Notes: a model not told the origin generated them from the sequence alone. A DNA stretch of 64,000 bases from Merdicola sp963557785 (GCA_963557785.1 CAUWBF010000001.1:186001-250000); one strand, 5' to 3'. Shown: positions 35,052-44,217, counted from the first letter of the stretch. Made by a program: numbers and translations.

Positions 35052-36422
35052 ATGAACGTACCAGTGATGAAGAACAAAGAATATGTTGTAGATATCATTG
35101 ATAATGGATTTGAAGGAGAAGGAATTGCCAAAATTGATAATTTTACAATTTTTATTCCTGGTGCTATAAAGGGAGAAAAAGTAAAAATACTAGTTATAAA
35201 AGTACTTTCTTCACATGCTTATGGAAAATTAATAGAGATAATAAAGAAATCTAAACATAGAGTAGAATGTGATTGCTCTACATATAAAAGATGTGGAGGA
35301 TGTACATTAAGACATATAGACTATCAAGAAACACTAAATATAAAGCAACGAAATGTACAAAATTTAGTAAATAAAGGAAATAATAAAGATATAAAAGTAT
35401 TAGAAACAATTGGAATGGGAATACCATATCAATATAGAAATAAGGCACAATACCCATTAGGAATAAATAAAAAAGGACAAGCAGAAATAGGAGTATATGC
35501 AAGTCGTAGTCATGAAATTATACCAATGGATAACTGTGCAATCCAACACAAAATATCAGAACAAATTGCTAAATTTATATATTATTTTATAAAAGATAAT
35601 AATATTCCAATATATGATGAAAAGACAGGTAAAGGAATTTTTAGACATATTGTAATAAAACTAGGCGTACAAACTGATGAGATAATGTGCATCCTAGTTA
35701 TTAATGGAAAAGATTTTCCAAGAGAAGATGAGCTAGTAACAATGCTAATAAGAGAATTTCCAAAAATAAAAACAATAGTAAAGAATATAAATACTAAAAA
35801 TACAAATGTTATATTAGGGAAAGAAAATATTAGTATATATGGTAATGGATATATTACCGATATTTTAGGAGATTATAAATTTAAAATTTCACCTATGTCT
35901 TTCTATCAAGTAAATCCTATTCAAACAGAGTTATTATATAATAAAGCGATAGAAATGTCTGGATTACCTGAAAATAGAATGAATACCGCTCTAGATTTAT
36001 ACTGCGGAATAGGAACAATTGGAATATTCCTATCAAAATATGTAGACTATGTATATGGAATAGAAATAGTTCCAGAAGCAATAGAAGACGCTAAAGAGAA
36101 TGCAAAAATGAATAACATAGATAATATAGAATTTATGGTTGGAGATGTAGAATATGCTTTATCAGAACTAATTGAGAATAGAAAAGTAAATCCTGATATA
36201 GTATTTGTAGATCCACCAAGAAAAGGTTTAGATAAAAATACGATAGATAATTTATTGAAAATAAAACCTAAGAAAATAGTGTATATAAGTTGTAATCCTG
36301 CTACATTAGTTAGAGATATAAATTTACTTAGTGAAACGTATACTACAAATGAGATACAACCAATTGATTGTTTCCCTTACACTAGCCATGTGGAGTGTAT
36401 AGTAGTGCTACAGCTAAGCTAA
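35052..36422 (+). CDS. rlmD: 23S rRNA (uracil-5-)-methyltransferase, RlmD/RlmCD type
   Basis: This 456-residue enzyme methylates uracil C5 in 23S rRNA. An N-terminal TRAM domain (about 5-65) is followed by an iron-sulfur site with C75, C81, C84 (pattern CxxxxxCGGC) and a later cysteine. The C-terminal Rossmann domain has LDLYCGIGTIGIFL, VDPPRKGLD and the catalytic C414 in ISCNPATL. Gram-positive members often methylate both U747 and U1939; which sites this one modifies cannot be told. Confidence 0.92.
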   Translation: MNVPVMKNKEYVVDIIDNGFEGEGIAKIDNFTIFIPGAIKGEKVKILVIKVLSSHAYGKLIEIIKKSKHRVECDCSTYKRCGGCTLRHIDYQETLNIKQRNVQNLVNKGNNKDIKVLETIGMGIPYQYRNKAQYPLGINKKGQAEIGVYASRSHEIIPMDNCAIQHKISEQIAKFIYYFIKDNNIPIYDEKTGKGIFRHIVIKLGVQTDEIMCILVINGKDFPREDELVTMLIREFPKIKTIVKNINTKNTNVILGKENISIYGNGYITDILGDYKFKISPMSFYQVNPIQTELLYNKAIEMSGLPENRMNTALDLYCGIGTIGIFLSKYVDYVYGIEIVPEAIEDAKENAKMNNIDNIEFMVGDVEYALSELIENRKVNPDIVFVDPPRKGLDKNTIDNLLKIKPKKIVYISCNPATLVRDINLLSETYTTNEIQPIDCFPYTSHVECIVVLQLS

Positions 36423-36453
36423 TTTTAAAACAAAATAAAAAATAATTTTAGAA

Positions 36454-36486
36454 AAATAAAGTATTTGTAATACTTTATTTTTTTTT
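36454..36486 (+). terminator. Terminator after the rRNA methyltransferase gene
   Basis: AAATAAAGTATT pairs with AATACTTTATTT around TGT and leads into nine T. Confidence 0.85.
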
Positions 36487-36537
36487 ATACTTATAGTAAA
36501 ATGAATTCGATTAAATAAAAATAATAGGAGATAAAAG

Positions 36538-37392
36538 ATGGATAATTGGATTTTATGCGTAGCACTATATTTAGTTTTAGCAACAGCTTTTACACAATTT
36601 TATAAGATTGCTACAAAAACTTTAAAAAAACCTGGAGCTCTAACAGTATTATTACAAGTTATATCTGGATTAATAGTACTATTATTGATACCTTTTTACG
36701 AAATTAAATTTTCTGCAGATCCATATGTATATATTATGCTTGGATTAGCAATAATTTTTTATGCAATATCTGATAGAATAAATACAACAGTTAGAAGCGG
36801 AATAGAAGCTTCTACGTTTAGTATTTTAAAACAATTATCTACTACGTTTATGATATTTGCTGGTCTATTATTTTTTAAAGAAGAGTTTATTCTAACTAAA
36901 TTTATTGGTGCAATGATTATAATATTTAGTAATATTTTAATCTTTTATAAAAAAGGAAAATTTGAATTTAATAAATATATATTATTTGGAATATTAGCTA
37001 ACATATCATTTACTATTGCTTTATTCCTAGATGTTAATATATCAAATAATTTTACACTACCAATATATGTAGGCACAACATTAATAGTTCCTGCTATACT
37101 AATAAGCATTACTGAAAAAATAAAACTATCAGAAATAAAAGAAGAATTTATAAATGGAAATAAAAAAGCAATTATAATTACATCTGTATGCTGGGGAACA
37201 GCAATACTTGCACAACTTAGAGCATATCAATTAGGAGATGTAACAACAATAGCACCACTATGTGCTTTAACTGTAATTTTAAATGTAATAGTAGGTTACT
37301 TATTTCAAAATGAAAGAGATAATATGCTAAGAAAAATTATATCAGCAATATTGATAATTATAAGTGTGGTTCTAATAAAAATTAATTCTTAG
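36538..37392 (+). CDS. EamA/DMT-type membrane transporter
   Basis: This 284-residue protein has about ten hydrophobic helices and an internal repeat of two five-helix halves, as in the drug/metabolite transporter superfamily. The ends of both halves show the typical pattern (FIGAMIIIFSNILIFYKKG and the C-terminal AILIIISVVLIKI). The substrate is unknown. It sits 16 bases before the HD-hydrolase gene and may lead that operon. Confidence 0.85.
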   Translation: MDNWILCVALYLVLATAFTQFYKIATKTLKKPGALTVLLQVISGLIVLLLIPFYEIKFSADPYVYIMLGLAIIFYAISDRINTTVRSGIEASTFSILKQLSTTFMIFAGLLFFKEEFILTKFIGAMIIIFSNILIFYKKGKFEFNKYILFGILANISFTIALFLDVNISNNFTLPIYVGTTLIVPAILISITEKIKLSEIKEEFINGNKKAIIITSVCWGTAILAQLRAYQLGDVTTIAPLCALTVILNVIVGYLFQNERDNMLRKIISAILIIISVVLIKINS

Positions 37393-37407
37393 GAGAGGCA
37401 TGAAATC

Positions 37408-38061
37408 ATGAATAAAGTAGAAAATGTATTAAACTTTTATTTATTAACATCTACTTTGAAAGATAAAGTAAGAAGTGGATGGAAGATATGGAATATTGAA
37501 AGAGAAAGAGTAGAAAGTGTAGCAGAACATATTTATGGAACTTGTATGCTTGCAATAGCTATAGATTCAGAATATAAAATGAATATAGATTTACAAAAAA
37601 CAATTTTAATGATTGCATTGCACGAAGTAGAAGAAATACAAATAGGAGATTTAACTCCATTTGATAATATTACTCAAGAGGAAAAAAGAAAAATAGGAAA
37701 AAAAGCAGTGGAATACGTTTTTGATGGATTAATTAAAAAGCAAGAGTATATTGATTTAATAGAAGAATTCGAAATTATGGAAACTAGAGAATCAATATTT
37801 GCAAAAATGTGTGATAAATTAGAAGCAGATATTCAAAGTAAGTTATACTGTGAAGAAGGAGTATTGGATATAAATAACATAAATAATGCTCATTTATTGG
37901 ATGATATAAGAATTAAAAAATTAATATCAGAAGGAGCAAAATCGATAGCAGACTTATTTATAGAAAATGATAGACCATTATATAAAGAAGATGAATTTAT
38001 AGAAATATTAGATTATATAAAGGAAAATGAAATATCTAAACTAAAAAAGGGAGAAAATTAA
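37408..38061 (+). CDS. HD-domain hydrolase, YfbR/HDDC2-like
   Basis: This 217-residue HD-superfamily protein resembles the YfbR/HDDC2 class of 5'-deoxynucleotidases. The first metal ligand is H41 (ESVAEHIYGTCML), and LHEVEEIQIGDLTPFD supplies H72, E76 and D81. Another acidic ligand is in MCDKLEADIQ. The second residue of the HD pair is Glu (H72-E73) instead of Asp, a change that may be a family variant. It likely removes phosphate from deoxynucleoside monophosphates. Its stop overlaps the next start by one base. Confidence 0.8.
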   Translation: MNKVENVLNFYLLTSTLKDKVRSGWKIWNIERERVESVAEHIYGTCMLAIAIDSEYKMNIDLQKTILMIALHEVEEIQIGDLTPFDNITQEEKRKIGKKAVEYVFDGLIKKQEYIDLIEEFEIMETRESIFAKMCDKLEADIQSKLYCEEGVLDINNINNAHLLDDIRIKKLISEGAKSIADLFIENDRPLYKEDEFIEILDYIKENEISKLKKGEN

Positions 38062-38657
38062 TGAGAATAGGAATAGATATAGATGATACTACAGTCATAA
38101 CAGTAAATTCAATGGTAAAATATGCCGATAAGTATGATACGCTTGTGTTAGGAAGACAAGGAACTAATAATAACTTAGGATTAATAACAAATAGATACTA
38201 TTTAAAAGCATTATATGGATGGACAGATGAAGAAAAATTTGGATTTTTTAATATGTACTATAAAAATGTATTAGAAGAATGTGTTCCTATGCCAAATGTA
38301 GATAAAGTTATAAAAAAACTAAAAGAAGATGGACATGAAATATACTTTATAACTGCTAGATTAAATAATATACCAGAATGTAATACAGAAGAAATAACAA
38401 AAGAAACATTAAAAAGGGGAAATATACCATATGATAAGCTTATTATAAATGCAAGTGATAAAATATTAGCTTGCAAAGAAAACAAAATAGATTTCTTTAT
38501 AGAAGATAGTTATGAAACTTGCAAGCAACTCTCTGAGATTAATATTCCAAGCATATTAATGACAACAAAAATGAATGAAAATATTGATGAAGGCAATATA
38601 AGAAGAGTATATAACTGGGATGAAATATATAGTGAAATAGTAAAATATAATAAATAA
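38061..38657 (+). CDS. HAD-superfamily 5'(3')-deoxyribonucleotidase-like protein
   Basis: This 198-residue haloacid-dehalogenase-fold protein opens with IGIDIDDTT, giving D6 and D8 of the DxD nucleophile motif, and has ITAR (motif II) and FIEDS (motif IV). The arrangement fits the NT5C-type family (PF06941) that dephosphorylates pyrimidine deoxynucleotides. The start overlaps the stop of the HD hydrolase gene, which implies translational coupling and a joint role in nucleotide turnover. Confidence 0.78.
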   Translation: MRIGIDIDDTTVITVNSMVKYADKYDTLVLGRQGTNNNLGLITNRYYLKALYGWTDEEKFGFFNMYYKNVLEECVPMPNVDKVIKKLKEDGHEIYFITARLNNIPECNTEEITKETLKRGNIPYDKLIINASDKILACKENKIDFFIEDSYETCKQLSEINIPSILMTTKMNENIDEGNIRRVYNWDEIYSEIVKYNK

Positions 38658-38668
38658 AGGAAATAAAA

Positions 38669-39319
38669 ATGAAATTAAAAGATTTAGAAATAGAATATGA
38701 TAAACTACAAAAAGAATATGGAGCAAAAGAACTAGATGCAATATATAATGGTGGATGTTCTAAAAATCCGGATATCTGTTTTGTATTTATGAATCCAACA
38801 GGTAGAAATATTGCATCATCTAAAGACTGGAAAGGAATAAAATCTCCTTGGATAGGCACAAAAAATATTTGGGATTTATTCTATGCAGTAGATTTATTAG
38901 ATGAAAAAATATATAGAGAAATTAAATCCATAAAACCTAATGAATGGACAGAAGAATTTGCAAAAGAGGTATATAAAAATGTTAGTGATAACAGATACTT
39001 TATTACTAACCTTGGAAAATGTACTCAGGTAGATGCAAGAGAATTACCTAATAGTGTGTATGATAAATATTTAGAACTATTAGAAAAAGAAATAGAAATT
39101 ATAAATCCAAAAGTAGTTATACTTTTCGGAAATCAAGTTAGCTCAATAGTTTTAAATAAAAAAATATCAGTTTCTCAATGTAGAAAAGAATTATTTAAAA
39201 AAGAGATTAATGGTAAAGAATATAATTGCTATTCAGTATATTATCCAGTAGGTAATGGAAGATTTAATATAGATAAATCAATAGAAGATATAAAATATAT
39301 CATAAATAAGGAGAAATAG
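38669..39319 (+). CDS. Uracil-DNA-glycosylase-superfamily protein
   Basis: This 216-residue protein looks like a member of the UDG fold (PF03167). The segment CFVFMNPTGRN near residue 32 corresponds to the water-activating motif, IKSPWIGTKNIWDLF to the uracil-binding loop, and INPKVVILFGNQVS to the central strand. The last motif, normally HPSxx, reads YYPVGNGRFN here. Removal of uracil or a related damaged base from DNA is likely, but the altered motifs leave the substrate open. Confidence 0.65.
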   Translation: MKLKDLEIEYDKLQKEYGAKELDAIYNGGCSKNPDICFVFMNPTGRNIASSKDWKGIKSPWIGTKNIWDLFYAVDLLDEKIYREIKSIKPNEWTEEFAKEVYKNVSDNRYFITNLGKCTQVDARELPNSVYDKYLELLEKEIEIINPKVVILFGNQVSSIVLNKKISVSQCRKELFKKEINGKEYNCYSVYYPVGNGRFNIDKSIEDIKYIINKEK

Positions 39320-39320
39320 A

Positions 39321-40187
39321 ATGAGTAAAATAATAATTGAAGTAGGTTCAACTTGTACAAAAGTTGATGAAATTAATAATGAAGATATTAATCATATAAC
39401 TACAGAAACAATTCAATTCAAGAAAAACTTTAAAAAAGATAATAAATTAAATGATGACGATGTTAAAAGATTAATTGAATTAACAAACAAGCAAAAAGAA
39501 CTTTCAAATAATATATATGCGTGTGGTACAAGTGTGTTTAGAAATCTTACAAATACTCAAAGAGAAGAATTTTTAAAATTGTTTAAGAAAGAAACAAATT
39601 TAGATTTTGATATTATATCTCCAGAAAAAGAAAATGAGCTTACAATGAAAGGAGCTACAAAATATGTAGAAAATAAAAAAGTAGCAGTATTTGTTGGAGG
39701 CGGAGGCTCTACAGAAATTGCTGTATATGAAGATGGAGTAAAAGAAACGGTTAATTCAAAAGTAGGAGTTATAGATATAATGAATTTATTTCCAGATTTA
39801 GCAGAAGATTTTGCTACAACTGATATCGAAACAGTAAAAGAAGAAGTAAGAAAAAGACTAAATCTTCCTAAAGAAAAAGCTGACATATTAATATTAGCTG
39901 GTGGAGGACATAAATTCTTTGCTTTAAATTCTGGAATAAAATATGTAGATAATACTTTGTATGAAGATTCTATGCAACCAATAATGATGGATATAGAATT
40001 AAGAAAAAAGGAAACAGAAAGATATTATAAAGAAATATCTTTAGATGAAATAAGAAATAAATCTGATGATCCAAATTGGTGGTATGCAACCAGAGGAATG
40101 TGCGCATTTGTACTAGTTGTAGCTGAAACAATAGGAGCAAAATACATAGTTCCAACAGATATATCAATGGTACATGGACTAATATAA
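39321..40187 (+). CDS. Ppx/GppA-like phosphatase (ASKHA fold)
   Basis: This 288-residue protein resembles the exopolyphosphatase/guanosine pentaphosphatase family. Phosphate-loop motifs of the ASKHA fold are visible: IIEVGSTCTKV at the start, GTSVFRNLTN near 68, FVGGGGSTEIAVY near 123 and LAGGGHKFFAL near 193. The C-terminal IVPTDISMVHGLI recalls the end of the Ppx core. It lacks the C-terminal HD-like domain of long Ppx. Polyphosphate, pppGpp or another phosphoanhydride are possible substrates. It is the last gene of the nucleotide-related operon. Confidence 0.65.
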   Translation: MSKIIIEVGSTCTKVDEINNEDINHITTETIQFKKNFKKDNKLNDDDVKRLIELTNKQKELSNNIYACGTSVFRNLTNTQREEFLKLFKKETNLDFDIISPEKENELTMKGATKYVENKKVAVFVGGGGSTEIAVYEDGVKETVNSKVGVIDIMNLFPDLAEDFATTDIETVKEEVRKRLNLPKEKADILILAGGGHKFFALNSGIKYVDNTLYEDSMQPIMMDIELRKKETERYYKEISLDEIRNKSDDPNWWYATRGMCAFVLVVAETIGAKYIVPTDISMVHGLI

Positions 40188-40213
40188 ATTTAAATAAAAA
40201 ATCTTTCAACCTA

Positions 40214-40242
40214 TTGCAAAAATTCACATAATGTGGTAAAAT
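40214..40242 (+). promoter_or_regulatory. Extended -10 promoter of the 159-aa gene
   Basis: TTGCAA (40214-40219), a 17-bp spacer and TAAAAT (40237-40242) preceded by TGG. A promoter of nearly the same form precedes the SleB-like gene at 44255. Confidence 0.75.
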
Positions 40243-40250
40243 AAAATTTG

Positions 40251-40263
40251 TTGTTATAAACAA
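40251..40263 (+). promoter_or_regulatory. Dyad TTGTT-ATA-AACAA at the start of the 159-aa transcript
   Basis: A perfect 5-bp inverted repeat with a three-base centre falls where transcription should begin. It may be an operator; it is short and AT-rich, so chance cannot be excluded. Confidence 0.3.
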
Positions 40264-40290
40264 TCTTTATTTTATTAGGAGGTAATTGTC

Positions 40291-40770
40291 ATGGAAAAAA
40301 ACTACAAGATTTATCACGTTACACGGAATTTAGCTAAACATTCCTTTGAACTTGATGATAAGCTTTACGGCTCTCCGTTATCAAAAGAGAAGACAGACTG
40401 GGCAGTAGACGATCCGGAAAAGTACTTGAAGGATCTGCAGGAAGAGTACAATCTGCTGGAGAACAGAATGGATGATTTTGCCTATGTTATGAGGCAGAAA
40501 GGTCTGGGCGATATTGTTGATAAAATTGCTACTTATATTCCTGATATGGATATTAAGACGGCGGACTACCACATCTATCACAGATTTACAGATCGGTCAT
40601 TCAACTATCTGGAGAAGATTGTATACCAGCTTGGCAGCGACGGAGTAGATGGTATTACGTTAAACGTTCCGAAAGCGGTTCGACAGCTGAATGCAATTCA
40701 TGCGGCGCTGTATGACATCAAGGTGAGCATGGTAAGATTTGCAGAATATGCGAAATCGCAGAATTCCTAA
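40291..40770 (+). CDS. Hypothetical protein, 159 aa, of atypical composition
   Basis: I do not recognise this protein. It is soluble-looking, with likely coiled or helical segments (DPEKYLKDLQEEYNLLENRMDD near 41-62 and RQLNAIHAALYDIKVSM near 131-147) and many acidic and aromatic residues. Its DNA is about 45% G+C in the lines counted against about 27% in the neighbours, and it uses CTG, CAG, CCG and GCG codons freely. It has its own AGGAGG site, extended -10 promoter, leader dyad and strong terminator. It is therefore a self-contained single-gene unit, probably acquired from a higher-GC Firmicute. Confidence 0.7.
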   Translation: MEKNYKIYHVTRNLAKHSFELDDKLYGSPLSKEKTDWAVDDPEKYLKDLQEEYNLLENRMDDFAYVMRQKGLGDIVDKIATYIPDMDIKTADYHIYHRFTDRSFNYLEKIVYQLGSDGVDGITLNVPKAVRQLNAIHAALYDIKVSMVRFAEYAKSQNS

Positions 40771-40791
40771 GACAACCTAAAAAAAGTATAG

Positions 40792-40831
40792 GAAACAGCA
40801 GGACTCAATGAGCCCTGTTGTTTCTTTTTTT
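40792..40831 (+). terminator. Strong terminator of the 159-aa gene
   Basis: GAAACAGCAGGACTC pairs with GAGCCCTGTTGTTTC, with two G-U pairs, and a run of about eight T follows. Confidence 0.9.
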
Positions 40832-40899
40832 ATTTACATCTAGCAAAAAAAATATCTTTCTGATATACTTAGAGTGCATATAAAAATAAGGAGAAAAAT

Positions 40900-41847
40900 A
40901 TGATATCAATAAACGAATTAAAACATAGATTGCCACAAGACTTTATGAATGAAATATATGAAAACTATTCACCACATGTAGTAGATGATATACTTCTAGG
41001 AATATTATCAAAAAGATATACTACTTTAAGAGTGAATACGATGAAATATAATGTACAAGATTTAATGAAATATTTTAAAGAAATAAATATTAAGTTTGAA
41101 AGAGTACTTTGGTATAATGATGCATTAGTAATAAAAAATGCAACAGAGAAGGAAATGCAAAAATTAGATATTTATGAAAAAGGCTATATATATCTTCAAA
41201 GTTTATCTAGTATGATACCACCTTTAGTGTTAAGTCCAATGGAAAATGAAAATATATTAGATTTAACAGCAGCACCTGGAAGTAAAACAACTCAAATGTC
41301 TGCTATGATGAATAATAGAGGATATATTTTAGCAAATGAATTAGATAAAATTAGATGTGAAAGGCTAAAATATAATGTAGAAAGTCAGGGCTCAAATATA
41401 ATAGAAGTTGTAAATGGAAGAGGAGAGAGAATAGGAGAAAATTATTCAGAAACTTTTGATAAAGTACTATTAGATACACCTTGTAGTGGGGAAGGAAGAT
41501 TTACAATAAATAATGTACAAAGCTATAGAGATTGGTCTTTAAAGAAAGTTAAAGATTTATCAAAAGTACAAAAAAAATTATTTAAAAGTGCATATGAAGC
41601 TTTAAAACCAAATGGAATAATGGTATATTCTACTTGTACAATAAATAAAGAAGAAAACGAATATATTTTAGACTGGGCATTAGATAATTTAGATTTAAAA
41701 ATGGTAGATATTGATTTAAAAATAAAAGATGCTATGCAAGCATTTAATGAAGACGTAAACAATAAATCTATAAATAAAGCGATTAGAATCTTACCATCAA
41801 AAGAAATGGAAGGATTTTTCGTAGCAAAACTTATAAAACAGAAGTAA
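40900..41847 (+). CDS. RNA m5C methyltransferase, NOL1/NOP2/Sun family
   Basis: This 315-residue SAM-dependent enzyme makes 5-methylcytosine in RNA. LDLTAAPGSKTTQ is the SAM loop (near 124-136), DTPCSGEGRF holds C195 and STCTINKEENE holds C246, the two conserved cysteines of the family. It is shorter than RsmB (which has an N-terminal NusB-like domain) and RsmF, so the target (rRNA or tRNA) is not clear. It is followed 14 bases later by an MFS gene. Confidence 0.88.
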   Translation: MISINELKHRLPQDFMNEIYENYSPHVVDDILLGILSKRYTTLRVNTMKYNVQDLMKYFKEINIKFERVLWYNDALVIKNATEKEMQKLDIYEKGYIYLQSLSSMIPPLVLSPMENENILDLTAAPGSKTTQMSAMMNNRGYILANELDKIRCERLKYNVESQGSNIIEVVNGRGERIGENYSETFDKVLLDTPCSGEGRFTINNVQSYRDWSLKKVKDLSKVQKKLFKSAYEALKPNGIMVYSTCTINKEENEYILDWALDNLDLKMVDIDLKIKDAMQAFNEDVNNKSINKAIRILPSKEMEGFFVAKLIKQK

Positions 41848-41861
41848 AAATAGGAGTAAAT

Positions 41862-43142
41862 ATGGAGAATTTAGATGAAATACAAATGAGAAAAAGAAAT
41901 ATGAGATTATTTCCTATATATAAAACCTTATCTTGGGATTATTTATTTTTCTATACAATAAATTTCTTATTCTTAACGCAAATTAAAAATATAGATCCAG
42001 CAGATGTTTTAATAATAGATTCATTTTATTATTTATTTGGAATGATTACACAAATACCAGCTACCTTTATAGTTGAGCGCTTAGGTAGAAAAAATAGTAT
42101 GATTTTTGCAAATATTCTAAATGCAATTTATATGATTGTAATAATTTTTAGTAAAAATCTTCTAAATCTTATCATTGCTGAAATAATATCATCATCAGCA
42201 TTTGCAATGAAAGAGGTAGCAGATCCAAGTTTATTAAATGAATCAATTCCGAAAGCTAAAAATAAAAGTAGAATATTTGCAAAAATTAATGAAAAGGGTG
42301 CATCAAGATATTATATACTAAATGCAATATCAACTATGCTTGCTGGAATTTTATATAAAATAAATGGATATATACCAATAATTATATCTTTTTTAATAAT
42401 AGTAATTTCAACAATAATTTCTTGTAAGTTTATAGAGCCAGTAAAAAAAGAAAAAGTAAAAATAGAACACGAAAACATATTAAAAGATTTAAAACAAGGA
42501 TTTAAATTTATATTAAACTCTGATAGATTAAAAAGCTTATTATTATATTCGGCGATTATGAGTAGCTTATTTTGCATAATGCAAACATACGAAATAAATC
42601 TGTTAGAAGAACTTAATATATCATCAGTAGTTATTGGCTTTCTATTTGCAATATTAGGATTAACATCAGGAATAGCTAGTAAAAACCAAGAAAGAGTACA
42701 TAAACGATTTAAAAATAAATCGTTACAAGCGATTGCAACAGGAGCAGTTGTAAGTGTATTTATAACAGGGATTACTGCTTTATCTATAAAAAATATTTAT
42801 GTTGCAATGATAATTATAGCAATCCAATATGCATTAAAATATATTTGCTCTGGACTTTACTATAATCTAATAGAAAAATATTTAAGAAATTTTGCAAATG
42901 AAAAAATTGATACAAAAATATTTGCAGTAAATAAATTATTAAAAAGTACAGTATGCGCACTAATGGGAATAGGTGCTTCTATTTTGTTAGATAAATTTAA
43001 TACAGTATATTGCATAATAATAGTAAGTTTAGTATATTCACTATTTGTAATTTTAATATGTAAGTATATGAAACCTAGGGTAGGGCTTTCTCCAAATGAG
43101 TATGGTAAAAATGAAAGAAAATACGATGAACTAAAAGTATAA
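41862..43142 (+). CDS. Major facilitator superfamily transporter
   Basis: This 426-residue protein has about twelve hydrophobic helices. The loop between helices 2 and 3 shows the MFS-type sequence VERLGRKNSMIF, and a long hydrophilic loop near residues 190-220 separates the two halves. The substrate is unknown. It lies in a run of genes with 14-16 base spacing, between the RNA methyltransferase and an HD-domain gene. Confidence 0.85.
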   Translation: MENLDEIQMRKRNMRLFPIYKTLSWDYLFFYTINFLFLTQIKNIDPADVLIIDSFYYLFGMITQIPATFIVERLGRKNSMIFANILNAIYMIVIIFSKNLLNLIIAEIISSSAFAMKEVADPSLLNESIPKAKNKSRIFAKINEKGASRYYILNAISTMLAGILYKINGYIPIIISFLIIVISTIISCKFIEPVKKEKVKIEHENILKDLKQGFKFILNSDRLKSLLLYSAIMSSLFCIMQTYEINLLEELNISSVVIGFLFAILGLTSGIASKNQERVHKRFKNKSLQAIATGAVVSVFITGITALSIKNIYVAMIIIAIQYALKYICSGLYYNLIEKYLRNFANEKIDTKIFAVNKLLKSTVCALMGIGASILLDKFNTVYCIIIVSLVYSLFVILICKYMKPRVGLSPNEYGKNERKYDELKV

Positions 43143-43158
43143 AATAAAGGAGTAAACT

Positions 43159-44217
43159 ATGGGATACTTTAATAAATTAAATACATTTGTAAAAGAATAT
43201 TTTAATATATTATCAAATGGTGATATACCAGATTTTTTAGAAGAATACATAATGACTGATGAAATGCAAAGAATATCTAAAATTAGTATGTGTTGTGGAA
43301 CAGACTACAGTGATATATTTGATAATAAATTTTTTTATTCAAATTTAGATCATAGTGTAGGAGTAGCATTAATAGTTTGGAACTTTACTAAAGATAGAAA
43401 ACAAACATTAGCAGGACTATTTCACGATATAGCAACACCTGTATTTAAACATTGCATAGATTTTATGAACGGAGATTATGAAAAACAAGAATCTACAGAA
43501 GAATTAACAACAGAACTTATAAAAAACTCTAAGCAGATAATGGCTTTATTAAGAAGGGATGGTATAAGCTTAGAAGAAGTAAATGACTATAAAATATACC
43601 CAATAGCAGACAACGATACTCCAAGATTATCTGCAGATAGATTTGAATATAATTTTTCTTGTGGTTTTGCAGTAGAAGATGTTTGGAAAAATTTAGACGA
43701 TATTAAAGAAGCATATCAAGATGTAACTATATTTAAAAATGAAGAAGGAATAATAGAGTTAGGATTTAAAACAAAAGAAATAGCAGAAAAATATATAAGT
43801 AAAATAAAATATGTATGGTACTTATTATATTGCAATGAAGATAAAATAGTAATGCAATTTATTGCCGATACAGTAAAGAAAATGAATGATAGAGGATATA
43901 TAACAAAAAATGATTTATATACTTTATCAGAAAAAGAAATTATAGAAAAAATATTAAAATGTGAAGATAAAGATATTTCTGAAAAGTTTAAAAAGTTTCA
44001 AAAAATAACTGAGGTATATGATAGCGAAACGATAGTAGAGGAAAAATATTGTATAGGGATAAAAGCTAAAAGAAGATATATAATTCCTTTAGTATACGAT
44101 AATGGAGTAGTAAAAAGAATAAATGAAATTTCAGAAAATGCCAAAAAAGAAATAGATGAATATTTAAATTATAATACAAGTAAATATACATATATCGATT
44201 TAAATTATGAGAGATAA
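43159..44217 (+). CDS. HD-domain phosphohydrolase
   Basis: This 352-residue HD-superfamily protein has H65 (NLDHSVGVAL) and the pair H89-D90 in AGLFHDIATPVFKH, with a further aspartate, DRFEYNFS, near residue 156. This layout is like dGTPase- or YedJ-type phosphohydrolases. The second half, about 190 residues, is not recognised. The substrate is unknown, presumably a nucleotide. It ends the run that starts at 40900. Confidence 0.78.
   Translation: MGYFNKLNTFVKEYFNILSNGDIPDFLEEYIMTDEMQRISKISMCCGTDYSDIFDNKFFYSNLDHSVGVALIVWNFTKDRKQTLAGLFHDIATPVFKHCIDFMNGDYEKQESTEELTTELIKNSKQIMALLRRDGISLEEVNDYKIYPIADNDTPRLSADRFEYNFSCGFAVEDVWKNLDDIKEAYQDVTIFKNEEGIIELGFKTKEIAEKYISKIKYVWYLLYCNEDKIVMQFIADTVKKMNDRGYITKNDLYTLSEKEIIEKILKCEDKDISEKFKKFQKITEVYDSETIVEEKYCIGIKAKRRYIIPLVYDNGVVKRINEISENAKKEIDEYLNYNTSKYTYIDLNYER

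Noticed and set aside
4377..40187. Functional link between the alarmone synthetase and the Ppx/GppA-like protein
   Set aside because: They are about 34 kb apart in separate transcripts, and the phosphatase substrate is unknown. Shared pppGpp metabolism is only a guess.
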